DNA of 60,284 bases, taken from positions 335-60,618 of the forward strand of contig NZ_LIXZ01000019.1 of NCBI RefSeq assembly GCF_001305855.1. Direction: 5' to 3'. Positions 7,614 through 23,413 of this stretch are shown piece after piece. A model generated the notes under the pieces. That model had not been told where the DNA came from and did not search any database. It was given only the letters and a program-made list of their open reading frames with translations. Origin of the DNA: Rossellomorea vietnamensis. Its GTDB lineage: Bacteria; Bacillota; Bacilli; Bacillales; Bacillaceae_B. The number at the start of each line of letters is the position of its first letter. Positions within the stretch are counted from its first letter, which is position 1. A program made the position numbers and the translations under genes.

Positions 7614-8411
7614 TTATCCTCTGAAAATGATTAATACCGTTGTGAGGAGGGCAAGGACGATTAACGCTCCCGTATCCTTCTTATGCCAGGATAACAGGCG
7701 GTATTTCGTCCTGCCCTCCCCTCCTTGATATCCCCTTGCTTCCATGGCCGTTGCCAGGTCTTCGGCGCGTTTGAATGCACTGACGAAGAGAGGAATCAAC
7801 AGAGGGATGATGGCTTTGATCCGATCTTTGATAGGGCCTGATGAAAACTCAGCCCCCCTTGCGATCTGTGCTTTCATGATTTTATCGGTTTCCTCCATTA
7901 AGGTTGGAATAAACCGCAAGGAAATCGACATCATGAGTGCCAGTTCATGCACGGGGAATTTCACTTTCTTCAATGGGTTCAAAAGTGTTTCAAGACCGTC
8001 CGTAATCGTAATGGGTGAGGTTGTGAGCGTTAATAACGAAGTGACCAGGATCAGATAAAAGAATCGTAATGAAATAAAGATCCCCTGTCTTAGCCCCTCT
8101 TCATGAACAGACAGGATTTTCATGTCCAACAGGACGGGACCTTCCTTTGTAAAAAACACATGTAAAAAGAACGTAAACAAAATCAGCCAAAGAATGGGCT
8201 TCAATCCTCCGATGATAAAACGGATGGATAGGTTGGATAGTATGAGTGCGCTAAACGTAAAAAGACCGAGCAGTGCGTATGTTACAGCATTATTGGCCAG
8301 GAAGACGACACATATAAATCCGAAAATAAATAAAAGTTTTGCCCTCGGATCCATTTGGTGAAGAATGGATTTCGCCGGTACATAACGGCCGAAGATCATT
8401 TTTTCCATCAT
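7614..8411 (-). CDS. ecfT: energy-coupling factor transporter transmembrane protein EcfT
   Basis: EcfT is the membrane scaffold that couples the ATPases EcfA1/A2 to interchangeable substrate-binding S components for vitamins and trace metals. It has several hydrophobic segments and the two cytoplasmic Ala-Arg-Gly coupling motifs (AQIARGAEF and AMEARGYQGG). Length is 265. Its ATG overlaps the ecfA2 stop (ATGA), so translation is likely coupled. No S component lies in the window, so this is the shared group-II module. Confidence 0.97.
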   Translation of the reverse strand: MMEKMIFGRYVPAKSILHQMDPRAKLLFIFGFICVVFLANNAVTYALLGLFTFSALILSNLSIRFIIGGLKPILWLILFTFFLHVFFTKEGPVLLDMKILSVHEEGLRQGIFISLRFFYLILVTSLLTLTTSPITITDGLETLLNPLKKVKFPVHELALMMSISLRFIPTLMEETDKIMKAQIARGAEFSSGPIKDRIKAIIPLLIPLFVSAFKRAEDLATAMEARGYQGGEGRTKYRLLSWHKKDTGALIVLALLTTVLIIFRG

Positions 8412-9277
8412 AGTCCTTCACCTCCATCACGGATCGAACGGATGGCTGAAGCCAATTCGCCTATTGTCAGACACGTCTTCGGAAGTTTCTTTCCGGTCTT
8501 TCTTTCAAACTGATATTGGAACCGAACAACATCCGGTACGTCCAGCCCCATCTCAAACAGTTCGTCCGTCTCGGAGAAGATTTCCGCAGGGGTTCCTTTT
8601 CGTTTTAAACGGCCCTTCTGCATGATGACGATCTCTTCTGCATAGTGAGCGGCGTCTTCCATGCTGTGGGTGACGAGAATAGTCGTCAGTCCCTTTTCCT
8701 TATGAAGATCATAGAACATGTCCATGATCTCCCTTTGCCCTCTTGGGTCAAGTCCTGCTGTCGGTTCGTCCAATACAATGACCTCGGGATTCATTGCCAG
8801 TACCCCTGCTATGGCGACACGTCTCATTTGTCCCCCTGAAAGATCAAATGGGGACTTCTGCAGCACATCCAGAGACAAACCAACCTTTACAATCAATTCT
8901 TTCGCTCTTTGTATCGCTTCTTCCTCAGACACACCAAAGTTCATTGGACCATAACATATATCTTTAAGGACGGTTTCTTCAAACAGCTGGTGCTCAGGAA
9001 ATTGAAAGACGATCCCTACCTTCTGTCTGACGGGCTTTAAATTCTTTGCCTTTTCCTTTGCCTTGATCTCATGCTTGCCTACTTGAACAAGTCCCTCTGT
9101 AGGCTTTAATAATCCATTAAGATGCTGCAACAGTGTGGACTTGCCTGAACCAGTGTGACCGATCACCGCGAGAAACTGACCCGTTGGAATCGAAAGGTTG
9201 ATATCTTGAAGGGCAAGTTTTTCGAATGGAGTGTTGAATGAATATCGGTATTCTACCTGTTGAAATGTGATCTGCAT
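8408..9277 (-). CDS. ecfA2: energy-coupling factor transporter ATPase EcfA2
   Basis: This ABC ATPase of 289 residues has Walker A GHTGSGKST, the Q-loop FQFPEHQLFE, the signature LSGGQMRRVAIAG and Walker B VIVLDEPTAGLD. It pairs with EcfA1 on EcfT. Its start overlaps the end of ecfA1 by 25 bp, and its end overlaps ecfT by 4 bp. Confidence 0.97.
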   Translation of the reverse strand: MQITFQQVEYRYSFNTPFEKLALQDINLSIPTGQFLAVIGHTGSGKSTLLQHLNGLLKPTEGLVQVGKHEIKAKEKAKNLKPVRQKVGIVFQFPEHQLFEETVLKDICYGPMNFGVSEEEAIQRAKELIVKVGLSLDVLQKSPFDLSGGQMRRVAIAGVLAMNPEVIVLDEPTAGLDPRGQREIMDMFYDLHKEKGLTTILVTHSMEDAAHYAEEIVIMQKGRLKRKGTPAEIFSETDELFEMGLDVPDVVRFQYQFERKTGKKLPKTCLTIGELASAIRSIRDGGEGL

Positions 9278-10089
9278 AATTCATCCACCAACTCTTCTTC
9301 TGTAAAATATGTTTTAGACAGGGGAAACCCTGCTTCCTTCAGTGCCCCGGCAAGCTTGATGGTGAAAGGGGAATCCAACCCAAGCTTGATGAGCTCGTCC
9401 TCCAATAGGAAAATCTCTTCCGGTATTCCTTCCTTAAAGACACTCCCTTGATTCAAAACAATCATGCGATCTGCCTTCGTAGCTTCCTCCAGGTCATGGG
9501 TGATGGAAATCACCGTCAGGTTCTCTTCTTCTTTCAGCTTCCGGACTGTCTCAAGAACTTCCTGTCTTCCCTTTGGGTCAAGCATCGAAGTGGCCTCATC
9601 CAGGATGATGATGGATGGCTGCAGGGCTACTACACCTGCAATCGCCACACGCTGCTTCTGCCCCCCTGATAAATGGTGCGGCTCTTGATCAAGAAAATCT
9701 TCCATATGGACACTTTTTAAAGCATCATTGACTCTTTGTACCATCGAATCATAAGGTACCCCATGGTTTTCTAACCCAAAAGCCACATCATCCTCTACTG
9801 TAGCACCAACAAATTGATTATCGGGATTCTGAAAAACCATACCCAGCTTTGACCGAATGTCCCAGATAGAATTTTCCTCAAGAGTGATTCCATCCACCGT
9901 CACTATTCCCTTCTTGGGGAAATGAAGCCCATTCAACATCTTGGCAAGGGTGGATTTACCGGATCCGTTATGTCCGACGATCGCGAGCCACTCACCTTGA
10001 TTGACCGCCAGGCTGATGCCTTTAAGGGCATAAGTATTCTGATCGGGATATCTGAAGTGTACATCCTCCACTTTAATGATTTCCTTCAA
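9253..10089 (-). CDS. ecfA1: energy-coupling factor transporter ATPase EcfA1
   Basis: This ABC ATPase has Walker A GHNGSGKST, Q-loop FQNPDNQFVGATVEDD, signature LSGGQKQRVAIAG and Walker B IIILDEATSMLD. I start it at the TTG at 10089, seven bases after AGGAGGT; this gives 278 residues beginning MKEIIKVEDVHFRYPD, which fits the family. The longer frame to 10146 would run into the U-run of the structured element upstream and has no ribosome binding site. It is the first gene of the ecf operon. Confidence 0.96.
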   Translation of the reverse strand: MKEIIKVEDVHFRYPDQNTYALKGISLAVNQGEWLAIVGHNGSGKSTLAKMLNGLHFPKKGIVTVDGITLEENSIWDIRSKLGMVFQNPDNQFVGATVEDDVAFGLENHGVPYDSMVQRVNDALKSVHMEDFLDQEPHHLSGGQKQRVAIAGVVALQPSIIILDEATSMLDPKGRQEVLETVRKLKEEENLTVISITHDLEEATKADRMIVLNQGSVFKEGIPEEIFLLEDELIKLGLDSPFTIKLAGALKEAGFPLSKTYFTEEELVDELCRSHFNR

Positions 10090-10144
10090 TTCTGTTACCT
10101 CCTCTACGCTATCCTTACTCAGCTCTGCTAAAACCTTTGCATAC

Positions 10145-10243
10145 AAAAAAAAGCCTGCACCCCGACCAAAGAAAAGAACATCTTTTCTTGTTCATCCATT
10201 GAACAGCTTCTATGAACATAGAAGTTGGAAGGGGTGCACGAGC
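10145..10243 (-). ncRNA. four-way-junction RNA ending in a U8 tract, upstream of ecfA1
   Basis: On the minus strand an 8-bp closing stem (TGCACCCC with GGGGTGCA), extended by CCA/TGG, encloses three consecutive hairpins: CTTCTATG/CATAGAAG, GTTCA/TGAAC and AAGAAAAG/CTTTTCTT. It ends in GGC plus eight T residues, 55 bp before the ecfA1 start. The stems are perfect, so an RNA structure is well supported. Its function is unknown: it could be a second terminator, an attenuator or part of a repeat. It is not a tRNA. Confidence 0.6.
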
Positions 10244-10304
10244 TAGACGAGTCAGACAGCGCTGCTCATCGTAACGCTCTGCTTTTCATCACATGCACTT
10301 ATAC

Positions 10305-10347
10305 AAAAAGGGCAAAGATGCAGTTAAGGATTAACTGTCCCGCCCTT
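10305..10347 (-). terminator. terminator of the rplQ operon
   Basis: On the minus strand AAGGGC and GCCCTT enclose an inner AGTTAA/TTAACT hairpin, followed by TTTTTG. It lies 22 bp past the rplQ stop and closes the S10-spc-alpha run. Confidence 0.75.
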
Positions 10348-10368
10348 AATGTTAGAAGTCACGAATTA

Positions 10369-10755
<387 letters not shown>

Positions 10756-10777
10756 CTATATATGCAAGAAGATGTTA

Positions 10778-11722
10778 TCAGTCGTCTTTACGTAAACCGA
10801 GTCCAAGGTCTTCAAGTTTAACTTTAACCTCTTCAAGGGATTTACGTCCTAAGTTACGCACTTTCATCATATCTTCTTCAGTCTTGTTAGCAAGCTCTTG
10901 AACAGTATTGATTCCAGCACGCTTCAGGCAGTTATAAGAACGAACAGAAAGATCCAATTCTTCGATGGTCATCTCAAGAACTTTTTCTTTTTGGTCTTCT
11001 TCTTTTTCTACCATGATTTCAGCATTCTGCGCTTCATCTGTAAGGCCAACGAAAATATTTAAGTGTTCTGTCAGAATCTTAGCACCTAAAGAAATCGCTT
11101 CTTTCGGTCCAATACTTCCATCAGTCCATACATCAAGAGAAAGTTTATCGTAGTTCGTCATTTGACCAACACGAGTATTTTCTATTTGATAGTTAACGCG
11201 TGAAACTGGAGTGTAAATAGAATCGATTGGGATCACGCCAATAGGAAGATCCTCACGTTTGTTTTGGTCTGCTGGTCTGTACCCACGACCACGGGATGCA
11301 CTTAAACGCACACGGAAGTGACCACTCTTAGATAATGTTGCAATGTGTAAATCAGGATTTAACACTTCAACATCACTATCATGAGTAATATCCGCAGCCG
11401 TTACGGCTCCTTCGCCCTGTACATCAATCTCCAGCGTTTTTTCTTCATCAGAGTAGATCTTCAACGCTAGCTTCTTGATATTCAAAATGATGGATGTGAC
11501 ATCCTCTACGACGCCTTCAATTGTTGAAAACTCATGCAGTACTCCATCTATTTGAATAGATGTGACAGCAGCACCTGGGAGTGACGATAATAGGATACGA
11601 CGTAAGGAGTTACCCAAAGTTGTACCATATCCACGCTCAAGTGGTTCTACGACGAACTTTCCATATGTGGCATCATCGCTGATCTCAACCGTTTCAATTT
11701 TTGGCTTTTCAATTTCGATCAT
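10778..11722 (-). CDS. rpoA: DNA-directed RNA polymerase subunit alpha
   Basis: The alpha subunit nucleates RNA polymerase assembly. The N-terminal dimerisation domain (about 1-225) has [20 protein letters not shown] and [14 protein letters not shown]; after an acidic linker the C-terminal domain contacts UP elements and activators ([38 protein letters not shown]). It has 314 residues. It follows rpsK after 170 bp that contain a candidate internal promoter. Confidence 0.99.
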   Translation of the reverse strand: MIEIEKPKIETVEISDDATYGKFVVEPLERGYGTTLGNSLRRILLSSLPGAAVTSIQIDGVLHEFSTIEGVVEDVTSIILNIKKLALKIYSDEEKTLEIDVQGEGAVTAADITHDSDVEVLNPDLHIATLSKSGHFRVRLSASRGRGYRPADQNKREDLPIGVIPIDSIYTPVSRVNYQIENTRVGQMTNYDKLSLDVWTDGSIGPKEAISLGAKILTEHLNIFVGLTDEAQNAEIMVEKEEDQKEKVLEMTIEELDLSVRSYNCLKRAGINTVQELANKTEEDMMKVRNLGRKSLEEVKVKLEDLGLGLRKDD

Positions 11723-11848
11723 TAATATTTACCCTCCTTCAAAACGTCGAAACTCCGGGCTAAATAAGATAAAGTCCGAAATTCCCCATGTTTACGTTCC
11801 CTATTGTGCACCAACAACTGGTTACTTTTCTGAATGAACGTATCTTGT

Positions 11849-11877
11849 ATCATATCCCATTATAGACAACGATACAA
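11849..11877 (-). promoter_or_regulatory. internal promoter before rpoA
   Basis: On the minus strand TTGTAT (11872-11877) and TATGAT (11849-11854) are 17 bp apart. The promoter is framed by the inverted repeat GATACAA/TTGTATC (11871-11877 and 11845-11851). It could raise rpoA-rplQ expression independently of the upstream ribosomal genes. Confidence 0.5.
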
Positions 11878-11892
11878 AATTTATACAGAAAA

Positions 11893-12300
<408 letters not shown>

Positions 12301-12307
12301 TTACCTA

Positions 12308-12673
12308 TTATTTTTTCTTGTTAGCTACAGTCTTACGAGGACCTTTACGTGTACGAGCATTGTTCTTCGTATGTTGTCCACGAACAGGTAGTCCACGACG
12401 GTGACGAAGACCGCGGTATGAACCGATTTCCATAAGACGTTTGATGTTTAGTGATACTTCACGACGAAGATCACCTTCTACTTTTAATTTATCAACGATA
12501 TCACGAATCTTTCCTAGTTCGTCGTCAGTTAGATCGCGAACGCGAGTATCCTCAGATACACCAGCTTCAGATAAGATTTTCGCTGCAGTATTTTTACCAA
12601 TACCGTAGATGTATGTTAATGAAATGACAACACGTTTGTCACGTGGAATGTCTACACCAGCAATACGTGCCAT
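12308..12673 (-). CDS. rpsM: 30S ribosomal protein S13
   Basis: S13 is in the head of the small subunit and makes bridges to the large subunit. The N-terminus [19 protein letters not shown], the helix-hairpin-helix [12 protein letters not shown] and the tail [19 protein letters not shown] are typical. Length is 121. Confidence 0.99.
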   Translation of the reverse strand: MARIAGVDIPRDKRVVISLTYIYGIGKNTAAKILSEAGVSEDTRVRDLTDDELGKIRDIVDKLKVEGDLRREVSLNIKRLMEIGSYRGLRHRRGLPVRGQHTKNNARTRKGPRKTVANKKK

Positions 12674-12697
12674 AGTGATAGCGCACCTCCTTTAAGA

Positions 12698-12817
<120 letters not shown>

Positions 12818-12849
12818 CTAACCTCCTTAATAGTACGGAGTGCAATAGA

Positions 12850-13068
12850 TTATTTATAACGATAAGTGATTCTACCACGAGTTAAGTCATACGGTGATAA
12901 TTCCACTGTTACCTTGTCACCAGGTAGGATACGAATGAAATGCATACGGATCTTTCCTGAAACATGTGCCAGTACTGTATGACCATTTTCTAATTCTACC
13001 TTAAACATCGCATTGGGCAAAGTCTCGGCGACCTTACCTTCAACTTCAATTACATCATCCTTAGCCAT
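12850..13068 (-). CDS. infA: translation initiation factor IF-1
   Basis: IF-1 is a single OB-fold that blocks the A site during initiation. The sequence [40 protein letters not shown] and the end [12 protein letters not shown] are canonical. The ATG at 13068 gives the standard 72 residues, eight bases from GGGAGA. The longer frame adds an unlikely nine-residue leader. The start lies inside the end of the upstream KOW-protein gene (8-bp overlap). Confidence 0.99.
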   Translation of the reverse strand: MAKDDVIEVEGKVAETLPNAMFKVELENGHTVLAHVSGKIRMHFIRILPGDKVTVELSPYDLTRGRITYRYK

Positions 13069-13399
13069 CGAACATGTCTCCCTTCTTCTCATCATTTAAT
13101 ACTTCGTTAACAAACTTTGAAACAGCATAACGCAGTTTACCGTTCGTTACTCTGCCTGATTCTATAATACTGTTTTGAACTTCTGGAGAAACATAGTCAC
13201 ACAAGTGAAGATGAGCGATGTTCTTTCGCTTGGCGCGATCGAACTTTCGTCTATCCCCATCTGCTATCAGTACAAAACGTTCATCCAACTGCTGAATAAC
13301 GACCGAGTAGCTTCCAGTCTCTCTCCCTTTGAGGGTTTGAACAATCTGGCCTATCCTCGGGACCGTTGATTCTGACTCGATCAATCCAATCACCTTCAT
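13061..13399 (-). CDS. ybzG: KOW-domain RNA-binding protein (YbzG-like, L14e-like)
   Basis: A protein of 112 residues with an N-terminal KOW-like barrel ([38 protein letters not shown]) and a basic segment [17 protein letters not shown], resembling the L14e/L27e-like proteins encoded between map and infA in Bacillus. The exact role is unknown; ribosome or rRNA binding is an inference from the fold and position. Its ATG directly follows the map stop codon (TAA-ATG) and its end overlaps infA, so it is embedded in the translation of the operon. Confidence 0.85.
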   Translation of the reverse strand: MKVIGLIESESTVPRIGQIVQTLKGRETGSYSVVIQQLDERFVLIADGDRRKFDRAKRKNIAHLHLCDYVSPEVQNSIIESGRVTNGKLRYAVSKFVNEVLNDEKKGDMFDG

Positions 13400-14145
13400 T
13401 TAGGCTTTCGTCAATATCTCATAGCCGTCTTCAGTAATTGCTATGGTGTGTTCAAAGTGCGCACACATTTTATCATCTACTGTGACGACTGTCCAGTTAT
13501 CTGATAACGTTCTAACATATCGACTTCCTGCATTAACCATTGGTTCAATAGCCAGTACCATGCCAGGCTTTAAACGCGGACCTTTGTTGGGTGGTCCGTA
13601 ATGAGGGATTTGCGGGTCCTCATGTAAGTCTTGACCAACTCCGTGTCCCACATACTCCCGAACGATTGAAAAGCCATTAGCTTCAACAAAAGTTTGTATA
13701 CTATGAGAGATATTCGACAGACGCTCGCCTGGTTTCGCTTCTTTAAGGCCCAGAAATAATGACTCTTCCGTTACGTCAAGAAGCTTCCGGGTTTCATCAT
13801 CTATTGTTCCAACTGGATATGTCCAAGCCGAGTCACCGTGATAACCATTATATTTAGCACCGATATCGATACTGATAATATCGCCATCTTTCAATACCCG
13901 ATCGCCTGGAATTCCATGTACCAACTCATTGTTGACTGAAGCACAGATGCTGCCACGAAACCCATTATACCCTTTAAAAGATGGAATTGCATCATGTTTA
14001 CGAATGAATTCTTCAGCAATTGCATCCAATTCCTTCGTCGATATTCCCGGAGAAATATACTTTTGCAATTCCGCATGAGTCAAAGCAACAATTTTACCAG
14101 CATGCCGCATGATCTCAATCTCTCTCGGAGTCTTAGAAATGATCA

Positions 14146-14146
<1 letters not shown>
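13400..14146 (-). CDS. map: methionine aminopeptidase type I
   Basis: The enzyme removes the initiator Met from nascent proteins. Metal ligands are visible in [16 protein letters not shown] (two Asp), [10 protein letters not shown] (His), IEPMVN (Glu) and FEHTIAIT (Glu); the catalytic-pocket His is in ELVHGIPGD. Length is 248, type Ia without an N-terminal extension. Its ATG overlaps the adk stop by one base (TAATG), which suggests coupled translation. Confidence 0.98.
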
Positions 14147-16149
<2,003 letters not shown>

Positions 16150-16150
<1 letters not shown>

Positions 16151-16590
16151 TAGATCACCTCGGATGTACCGCCAGCAGCTTCGATAGCTTCTTTAGCAGT
16201 GGTTGAGAATTTGTGTGCTTTTACTGTAAGCTTTTTCTCGATTGAACCTTTACCAAGAATCTTAATTCCTGCTTTTTCGTTACTCACTACACCAGATTCT
16301 ACAAGTAGAGCTGGAGTAACTTCTGTACCATCTTCGAAGCGATTCAATACGTCAAGATTGACGATTGCATATTCTTTACGATTGATGTTCGTGAATCCAC
16401 GTTTAGGTAGACGTTGGAACAATGGTGTTTGACCACCCTCAAAGCCAGGACGAGTTCCGCCACCTGAACGGGCGTTTTGTCCTTTATGACCTTTACCAGA
16501 AGTCTTTCCATTACCTGAACCAATACCACGTCCTACACGATTGCGGACTTTACGTGAACCTTCTGTAGGCTTTAACTCATGTAATTTCAT
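16150..16590 (-). CDS. rplO: 50S ribosomal protein L15
   Basis: L15 is a late-assembly protein of the large subunit with a long, Gly/Lys/Arg-rich N-terminal extension ([39 protein letters not shown]) and a globular C-terminal domain. Length is 146. Confidence 0.99.
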
Positions 16591-16622
16591 GTCGGCACCT
16601 CCTTTTTTTTAAGCGTTAAGAA

Positions 16623-16805
16623 TTATTTTTCAGTTACTGTAACAAGGTGAGCCACTTTGTTGATCATACCGCGGATAGCAGCATTATCTTGTTGCTCAAC
16701 AGTTTGATGCATTTTGCGAAGTCCTAAAGCTTCAACCGTTTTGCGTTGATCTTGAGGACGGCCAATGATGCTACGAGTGAGGGTAATTTCTAGTTTGTTA
16801 GCCAT
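16623..16805 (-). CDS. rpmD: 50S ribosomal protein L30
   Basis: This compact protein of 60 residues has [20 protein letters not shown] and [20 protein letters not shown], typical of bacterial L30. It lies between rpsE and rplO as in other Bacillus spc operons. Confidence 0.98.
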   Translation of the reverse strand: MANKLEITLTRSIIGRPQDQRKTVEALGLRKMHQTVEQQDNAAIRGMINKVAHLVTVTEK

Positions 16806-16818
16806 CGTTATCCCTCCC

Positions 16819-17319
16819 TTAACCTAAAATCTCTTCAACTGATTTACCACGTAGTTTTGCAACGTCTTCAGCGGTCTTTAATTGTTTTAAACCTTCGATT
16901 GTAGCGCGAACCATGTTAATTGGAGTGTTAGATCCTAATGATTTAGATAGGATATCTTGAACACCAGCTAATTCAAGTACGGCACGAACAGGTCCACCGG
17001 CGATGATTCCTGTACCCGCAGAAGCAGGTTTGATCAGGATTTGACCAGCACCAAATCGGCCAGTTACTAGGTGAGGTGTTGTACCCTCAACCATAGGAAC
17101 TTCAATTAGATTTTTCTTCGCATCTTCAATCGCTTTACGGATTGCTTCAGGTACTTCCTGAGCTTTACCAGTTCCGAAACCAACGTGACCGTTTTTGTCG
17201 CCCACTACTACAAGAGCAGCGAAACGGAAACGACGTCCACCTTTAACAACTTTCGCAACACGATTGATTGTAACTACGCGTTCTTCAAATTCTAGTTTGC
17301 TTGGATCAATACGACGCAT
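16819..17319 (-). CDS. rpsE: 30S ribosomal protein S5
   Basis: S5 lies at the mRNA entry channel and affects decoding fidelity. It has the double-stranded-RNA-like domain ([20 protein letters not shown]) and the C-terminal domain ([18 protein letters not shown]). Lys and Gly residues in the VVKGG loop, the usual spectinomycin-resistance site, look wild type. Length is 166. Confidence 0.99.
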   Translation of the reverse strand: MRRIDPSKLEFEERVVTINRVAKVVKGGRRFRFAALVVVGDKNGHVGFGTGKAQEVPEAIRKAIEDAKKNLIEVPMVEGTTPHLVTGRFGAGQILIKPASAGTGIIAGGPVRAVLELAGVQDILSKSLGSNTPINMVRATIEGLKQLKTAEDVAKLRGKSVEEILG

Positions 17320-17342
17320 CTGGATTGTCCCTCCTTTTTTTA

Positions 17343-17705
17343 TTAAAATTCTAAGCCGTTTTCACGAGCTGCTTCAGCTAAAGCTTTGATACGGCCATGA
17401 TATAAATATCCACCACGGTCAAATACTACGGATTTTAATCCTTTTTCTACTGCACGTTTCGCAACTAGTTCTCCAACTTTAGCTGCTGCATCAGCAGTAG
17501 CAGATGAGTCTAGATTGAAATCTTTATCTTGAGAAGATGCACTAACTAGAGTAACACCATTCACATCATCGATAAGTTGAGCGTAGATATTTTTGTTAGA
17601 ACGGAAAACGTTCAAACGAGGACGAGTTTCAGTTCCAGTAATCTTTGAACGGACACGAGCATGTCTTTTCTTACGTGTTTTGTTCTTATCTGGCTTAGTA
17701 ATCAC
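17343..17705 (-). CDS. rplR: 50S ribosomal protein L18
   Basis: L18 binds 5S rRNA with L5. It has the basic N-terminus [38 protein letters not shown] and [20 protein letters not shown]. The start codon is GTG. Length is 120. Confidence 0.99.
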   Translation of the reverse strand: MITKPDKNKTRKKRHARVRSKITGTETRPRLNVFRSNKNIYAQLIDDVNGVTLVSASSQDKDFNLDSSATADAAAKVGELVAKRAVEKGLKSVVFDRGGYLYHGRIKALAEAARENGLEF

Positions 17706-17738
17706 CTACGGTCACTCCTTTCTTTTGCCTACGCGGCA

Positions 17739-18278
17739 TTATTTACCTGTTTTACCTTCTTTACGACGAACATATTCACCTTCGTAGCGAATACCTTTTC
17801 CTTTGTAAGGCTCAGGAGAGCGTACAGCACGAATGTTAGCAGCTAATGCTCCAACACGTTCTTTGTCGATACCTTTGATAGATATCTTTGTATTAGCCGG
17901 TACTTCGATCTCGATACCTTGTTCTGGCTCGATCTCAACTGGGTGAGAGTAACCAACGTTAAGGACAAGCTTCGTACCTTGTTTTTGAGCACGGTAACCT
18001 ACACCGACTAGCTCAAGATTTCTTTGGAATCCTTTAGATACACCTTCAACCATGTTCGCGATTAGGGCACGAGTTGTACCGTGTAACGCGCGGTGTTCTT
18101 TTGCATCAGAAGGACGAGTAACTGTTGCTACATTTCCTTCTAATTCAACTTTAATATCAGAATTGAATGTACGAGAAAGTTCCCCTTTAGGTCCTTTTAC
18201 AGTTACTGTGTTATCTTCAGCAACTGTTAGAGTAACGTCAGATGGAATTTCTACTGGTAGTTTTCCTACACGTGACAT
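17739..18278 (-). CDS. rplF: 50S ribosomal protein L6
   Basis: L6 lies near the factor-binding site and the sarcin-ricin loop. It has two tandem beta-alpha repeats, with [39 protein letters not shown] and [20 protein letters not shown]. Length is 179. Confidence 0.99.
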   Translation of the reverse strand: MSRVGKLPVEIPSDVTLTVAEDNTVTVKGPKGELSRTFNSDIKVELEGNVATVTRPSDAKEHRALHGTTRALIANMVEGVSKGFQRNLELVGVGYRAQKQGTKLVLNVGYSHPVEIEPEQGIEIEVPANTKISIKGIDKERVGALAANIRAVRSPEPYKGKGIRYEGEYVRRKEGKTGK

Positions 18279-18308
18279 CCTGTTGCACCTCCATTCATAT
18301 AAAAAATA

Positions 18309-18707
18309 TTACCAAACGTAAGCTAGTACTTCTCCGCCTACTTGTTGAGCACGAGCTTCTTTATCAGTTAAAACACCTGTAGAAGTAGAAACAAGCGCGA
18401 TACCTAAACCGTTTAACACTCTAGGTACCTCTGTAGATTTAGCATATACACGTAAACCAGGTTTAGAGATACGCTTTAATCCAGTGATTACACGTTCGTT
18501 GTTTGCTCCATATTTCAAGAAAATGCGGATAACACCTTGCTTGTTATCTTCTACATATTCTACGTCACGTACGAAACCTTCACGTTTGAGGATTTCTGCA
18601 ATTTCTTTCTTGATGTTAGAAGCAGGAACTTCTAATCTTTCGTGACGAACCATGTTCGCATTACGGATGCGAGTAAGCAAATCTGCAATTGGATCTGTCA
18701 TTGTCAT
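18309..18707 (-). CDS. rpsH: 30S ribosomal protein S8
   Basis: S8 binds the central domain of 16S rRNA, and in E. coli it represses the spc operon. The protein has [20 protein letters not shown] and the C-terminal [20 protein letters not shown], both typical. Length is 132. Confidence 0.99.
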   Translation of the reverse strand: MTMTDPIADLLTRIRNANMVRHERLEVPASNIKKEIAEILKREGFVRDVEYVEDNKQGVIRIFLKYGANNERVITGLKRISKPGLRVYAKSTEVPRVLNGLGIALVSTSTGVLTDKEARAQQVGGEVLAYVW

Positions 18708-18737
18708 AATAATTTACCTCCTTCCCAATATGGGGTA

Positions 18738-18947
<210 letters not shown>

Positions 18948-19487
18948 TTACTTTTGGAATGGCATTCCGATTTGTGTCAACAATTCACGAGCTTCTTCGT
19001 CTGTGTTCGCAGTTGTTACGATTACGATATCCATACCACGTGCTTTAGACACTTTATCATAATCAATCTCAGGGAAAATCAATTGCTCTTTTACTCCTAA
19101 TGTATAGTTACCGCGACCGTCGAATGCTTTTTTAGAAACACCGCGGAAGTCACGCACACGTGGAAGTGAAACAGAAATTAATTTATCTAAGAATTGGTAC
19201 ATACGCTCTCCACGAAGAGTAACTTTTGCACCGATTGGCATACCTTCACGAAGACGGAAGCCTGCGATAGATTTTTTAGCTTTTGTTACAACTGGCTTTT
19301 GACCAGTGATTTGAGTTAATTCATCAACAGCTACATCAAGAGCTTTTGAGTTTGAAACAGCATCGCCGACACCCATGTTGACAACGATCTTTTCAACTTT
19401 AGGTACTTCCATTACTGATTTGTAATTGAATTTGCTAACTAGAGCTGGACTGATTTCTTGTTGGAATTTTTCTTTTAGGCGGTTCAT
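18948..19487 (-). CDS. rplE: 50S ribosomal protein L5
   Basis: L5 carries 5S rRNA into the large subunit and contacts P-site tRNA. It has [55 protein letters not shown] and [17 protein letters not shown]. Length is 179. Confidence 0.99.
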   Translation of the reverse strand: MNRLKEKFQQEISPALVSKFNYKSVMEVPKVEKIVVNMGVGDAVSNSKALDVAVDELTQITGQKPVVTKAKKSIAGFRLREGMPIGAKVTLRGERMYQFLDKLISVSLPRVRDFRGVSKKAFDGRGNYTLGVKEQLIFPEIDYDKVSKARGMDIVIVTTANTDEEARELLTQIGMPFQK

Positions 19488-19513
19488 TCAGAATACCTCC
19501 CTTCTTAATCGTA

Positions 19514-19825
19514 CTATTTATCTAGAACTTCACCTGATTTTTTTGCTACACGTACTTTTTTGCCGTCTTCTGTCTTATAACCTACACGAGTTGGCTCGTT
19601 AGATTTCGGATCTAGAAGCATAACATTTGATACATGGATAGATGCTTCCTGGCTGATGATTCCGCCTTGCGGATTCATCTGTGAAGGTTTAGCGTGTTTT
19701 TTTACAACGTTGATTCCTTCAACTAGCACTCGGTCTTTCTTTGGGAATGAAGCAAGAACAACACCTGTCTTACCTTTGTCTTTCCCAGTAATGACCATTA
19801 CTTTATCGCCTTTTTTTACATGCAT
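19514..19825 (-). CDS. rplX: 50S ribosomal protein L24
   Basis: L24 is an assembly initiator at the exit tunnel. A KOW motif lies in [20 protein letters not shown], and [20 protein letters not shown] follows. The ATG at 19825, seven bases from AGGAGGTG, gives the standard 103 residues; the nine-residue extension in the longer frame includes the Shine-Dalgarno itself. Confidence 0.99.
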   Translation of the reverse strand: MHVKKGDKVMVITGKDKGKTGVVLASFPKKDRVLVEGINVVKKHAKPSQMNPQGGIISQEASIHVSNVMLLDPKSNEPTRVGYKTEDGKKVRVAKKSGEVLDK

Positions 19826-19864
19826 TTCATCGCACCTCCTTGAATGGCCCAATGCTAATATCTA

Positions 19865-20541
<677 letters not shown>

Positions 20542-20561
20542 TTAAGCAAACCTCCTCTCAT

Positions 20562-21848
<1,287 letters not shown>

Positions 21849-21851
21849 AGC

Positions 21852-22193
21852 TTATCCCTCCTTCTTTTCTGATACGACAAGTGTAATGTGACTTGTACGT
21901 TTGTTAATTTGACTTGCACGTCCCATCGCACGAGGACGGAAACGTTTAAGTGTTGGTCCTTCATTTACATAAGCCTCAGTTACCACTAGGCTATTAATAT
22001 CCATGTCAAAGTTGTGCTCTGCGTTCGCAATAGCAGACTTAAGTACTTTTTCGATTACTGGTGAAGCAGCTTTAGGTGTATGCTTTAAAATAGCAACCGC
22101 TTCTCCAACTTGCTTACCTCGGATTAGATCAACGACTAAACGTACTTTACGAGGAGCAATACGTACTGTTCTTGCAACAGCTTTTGCTTGCAT
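21852..22193 (-). CDS. rplV: 50S ribosomal protein L22
   Basis: L22 reaches into the peptide exit tunnel with its beta-hairpin ([20 protein letters not shown]), the site of macrolide-resistance changes; it looks wild type here. Other motifs are [20 protein letters not shown] and [13 protein letters not shown]. Length is 113. Confidence 0.99.
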   Translation of the reverse strand: MQAKAVARTVRIAPRKVRLVVDLIRGKQVGEAVAILKHTPKAASPVIEKVLKSAIANAEHNFDMDINSLVVTEAYVNEGPTLKRFRPRAMGRASQINKRTSHITLVVSEKKEG

Positions 22194-22212
22194 TAGGATA
22201 CCCTCCTCTCAA

Positions 22213-22491
22213 TTAGCGTCTTGTTTTCTTATCATCACTTGCATGACCTTTGTAAGTACGAGATGGCGCGAATTCACCAAGCTTGTGTCCTACCATGTCT
22301 TCAGTGACGTATACAGGTACATGTTTACGACCATCGTAAACTGCGATAGTGTGACCGATGAATGCTGGGAAGATTGTTGAGCGACGAGACCAAGTTTTAA
22401 CAACTTGTTTGCCTTCAGTTTCGTTCAATTTTTCAACCTTATTCATTAAATGATCATCAACAAAAGGTCCTTTTTTTAAGCTGCGACCCAT
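22213..22491 (-). CDS. rpsS: 30S ribosomal protein S19
   Basis: S19 pairs with S13 in the head of the small subunit. It has [40 protein letters not shown] and [20 protein letters not shown]. Length is 92. Confidence 0.99.
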   Translation of the reverse strand: MGRSLKKGPFVDDHLMNKVEKLNETEGKQVVKTWSRRSTIFPAFIGHTIAVYDGRKHVPVYVTEDMVGHKLGEFAPSRTYKGHASDDKKTRR

Positions 22492-22551
22492 GTTTGAACC
22501 TCCCTTCGTGACTGATCTACGGCTCTTTTCAGGAACCGTAGTACAATCCCG

Positions 22552-23403
<852 letters not shown>

Positions 23404-23413
23404 TTAAAGAATT

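Noticed and set aside
10145..10243. tRNA gene
   Set aside because: The four-way layout recalls a cloverleaf, but the loops have 2-5 bases, there is no T-loop sequence or acceptor CCA geometry, and a U8 run ends it.
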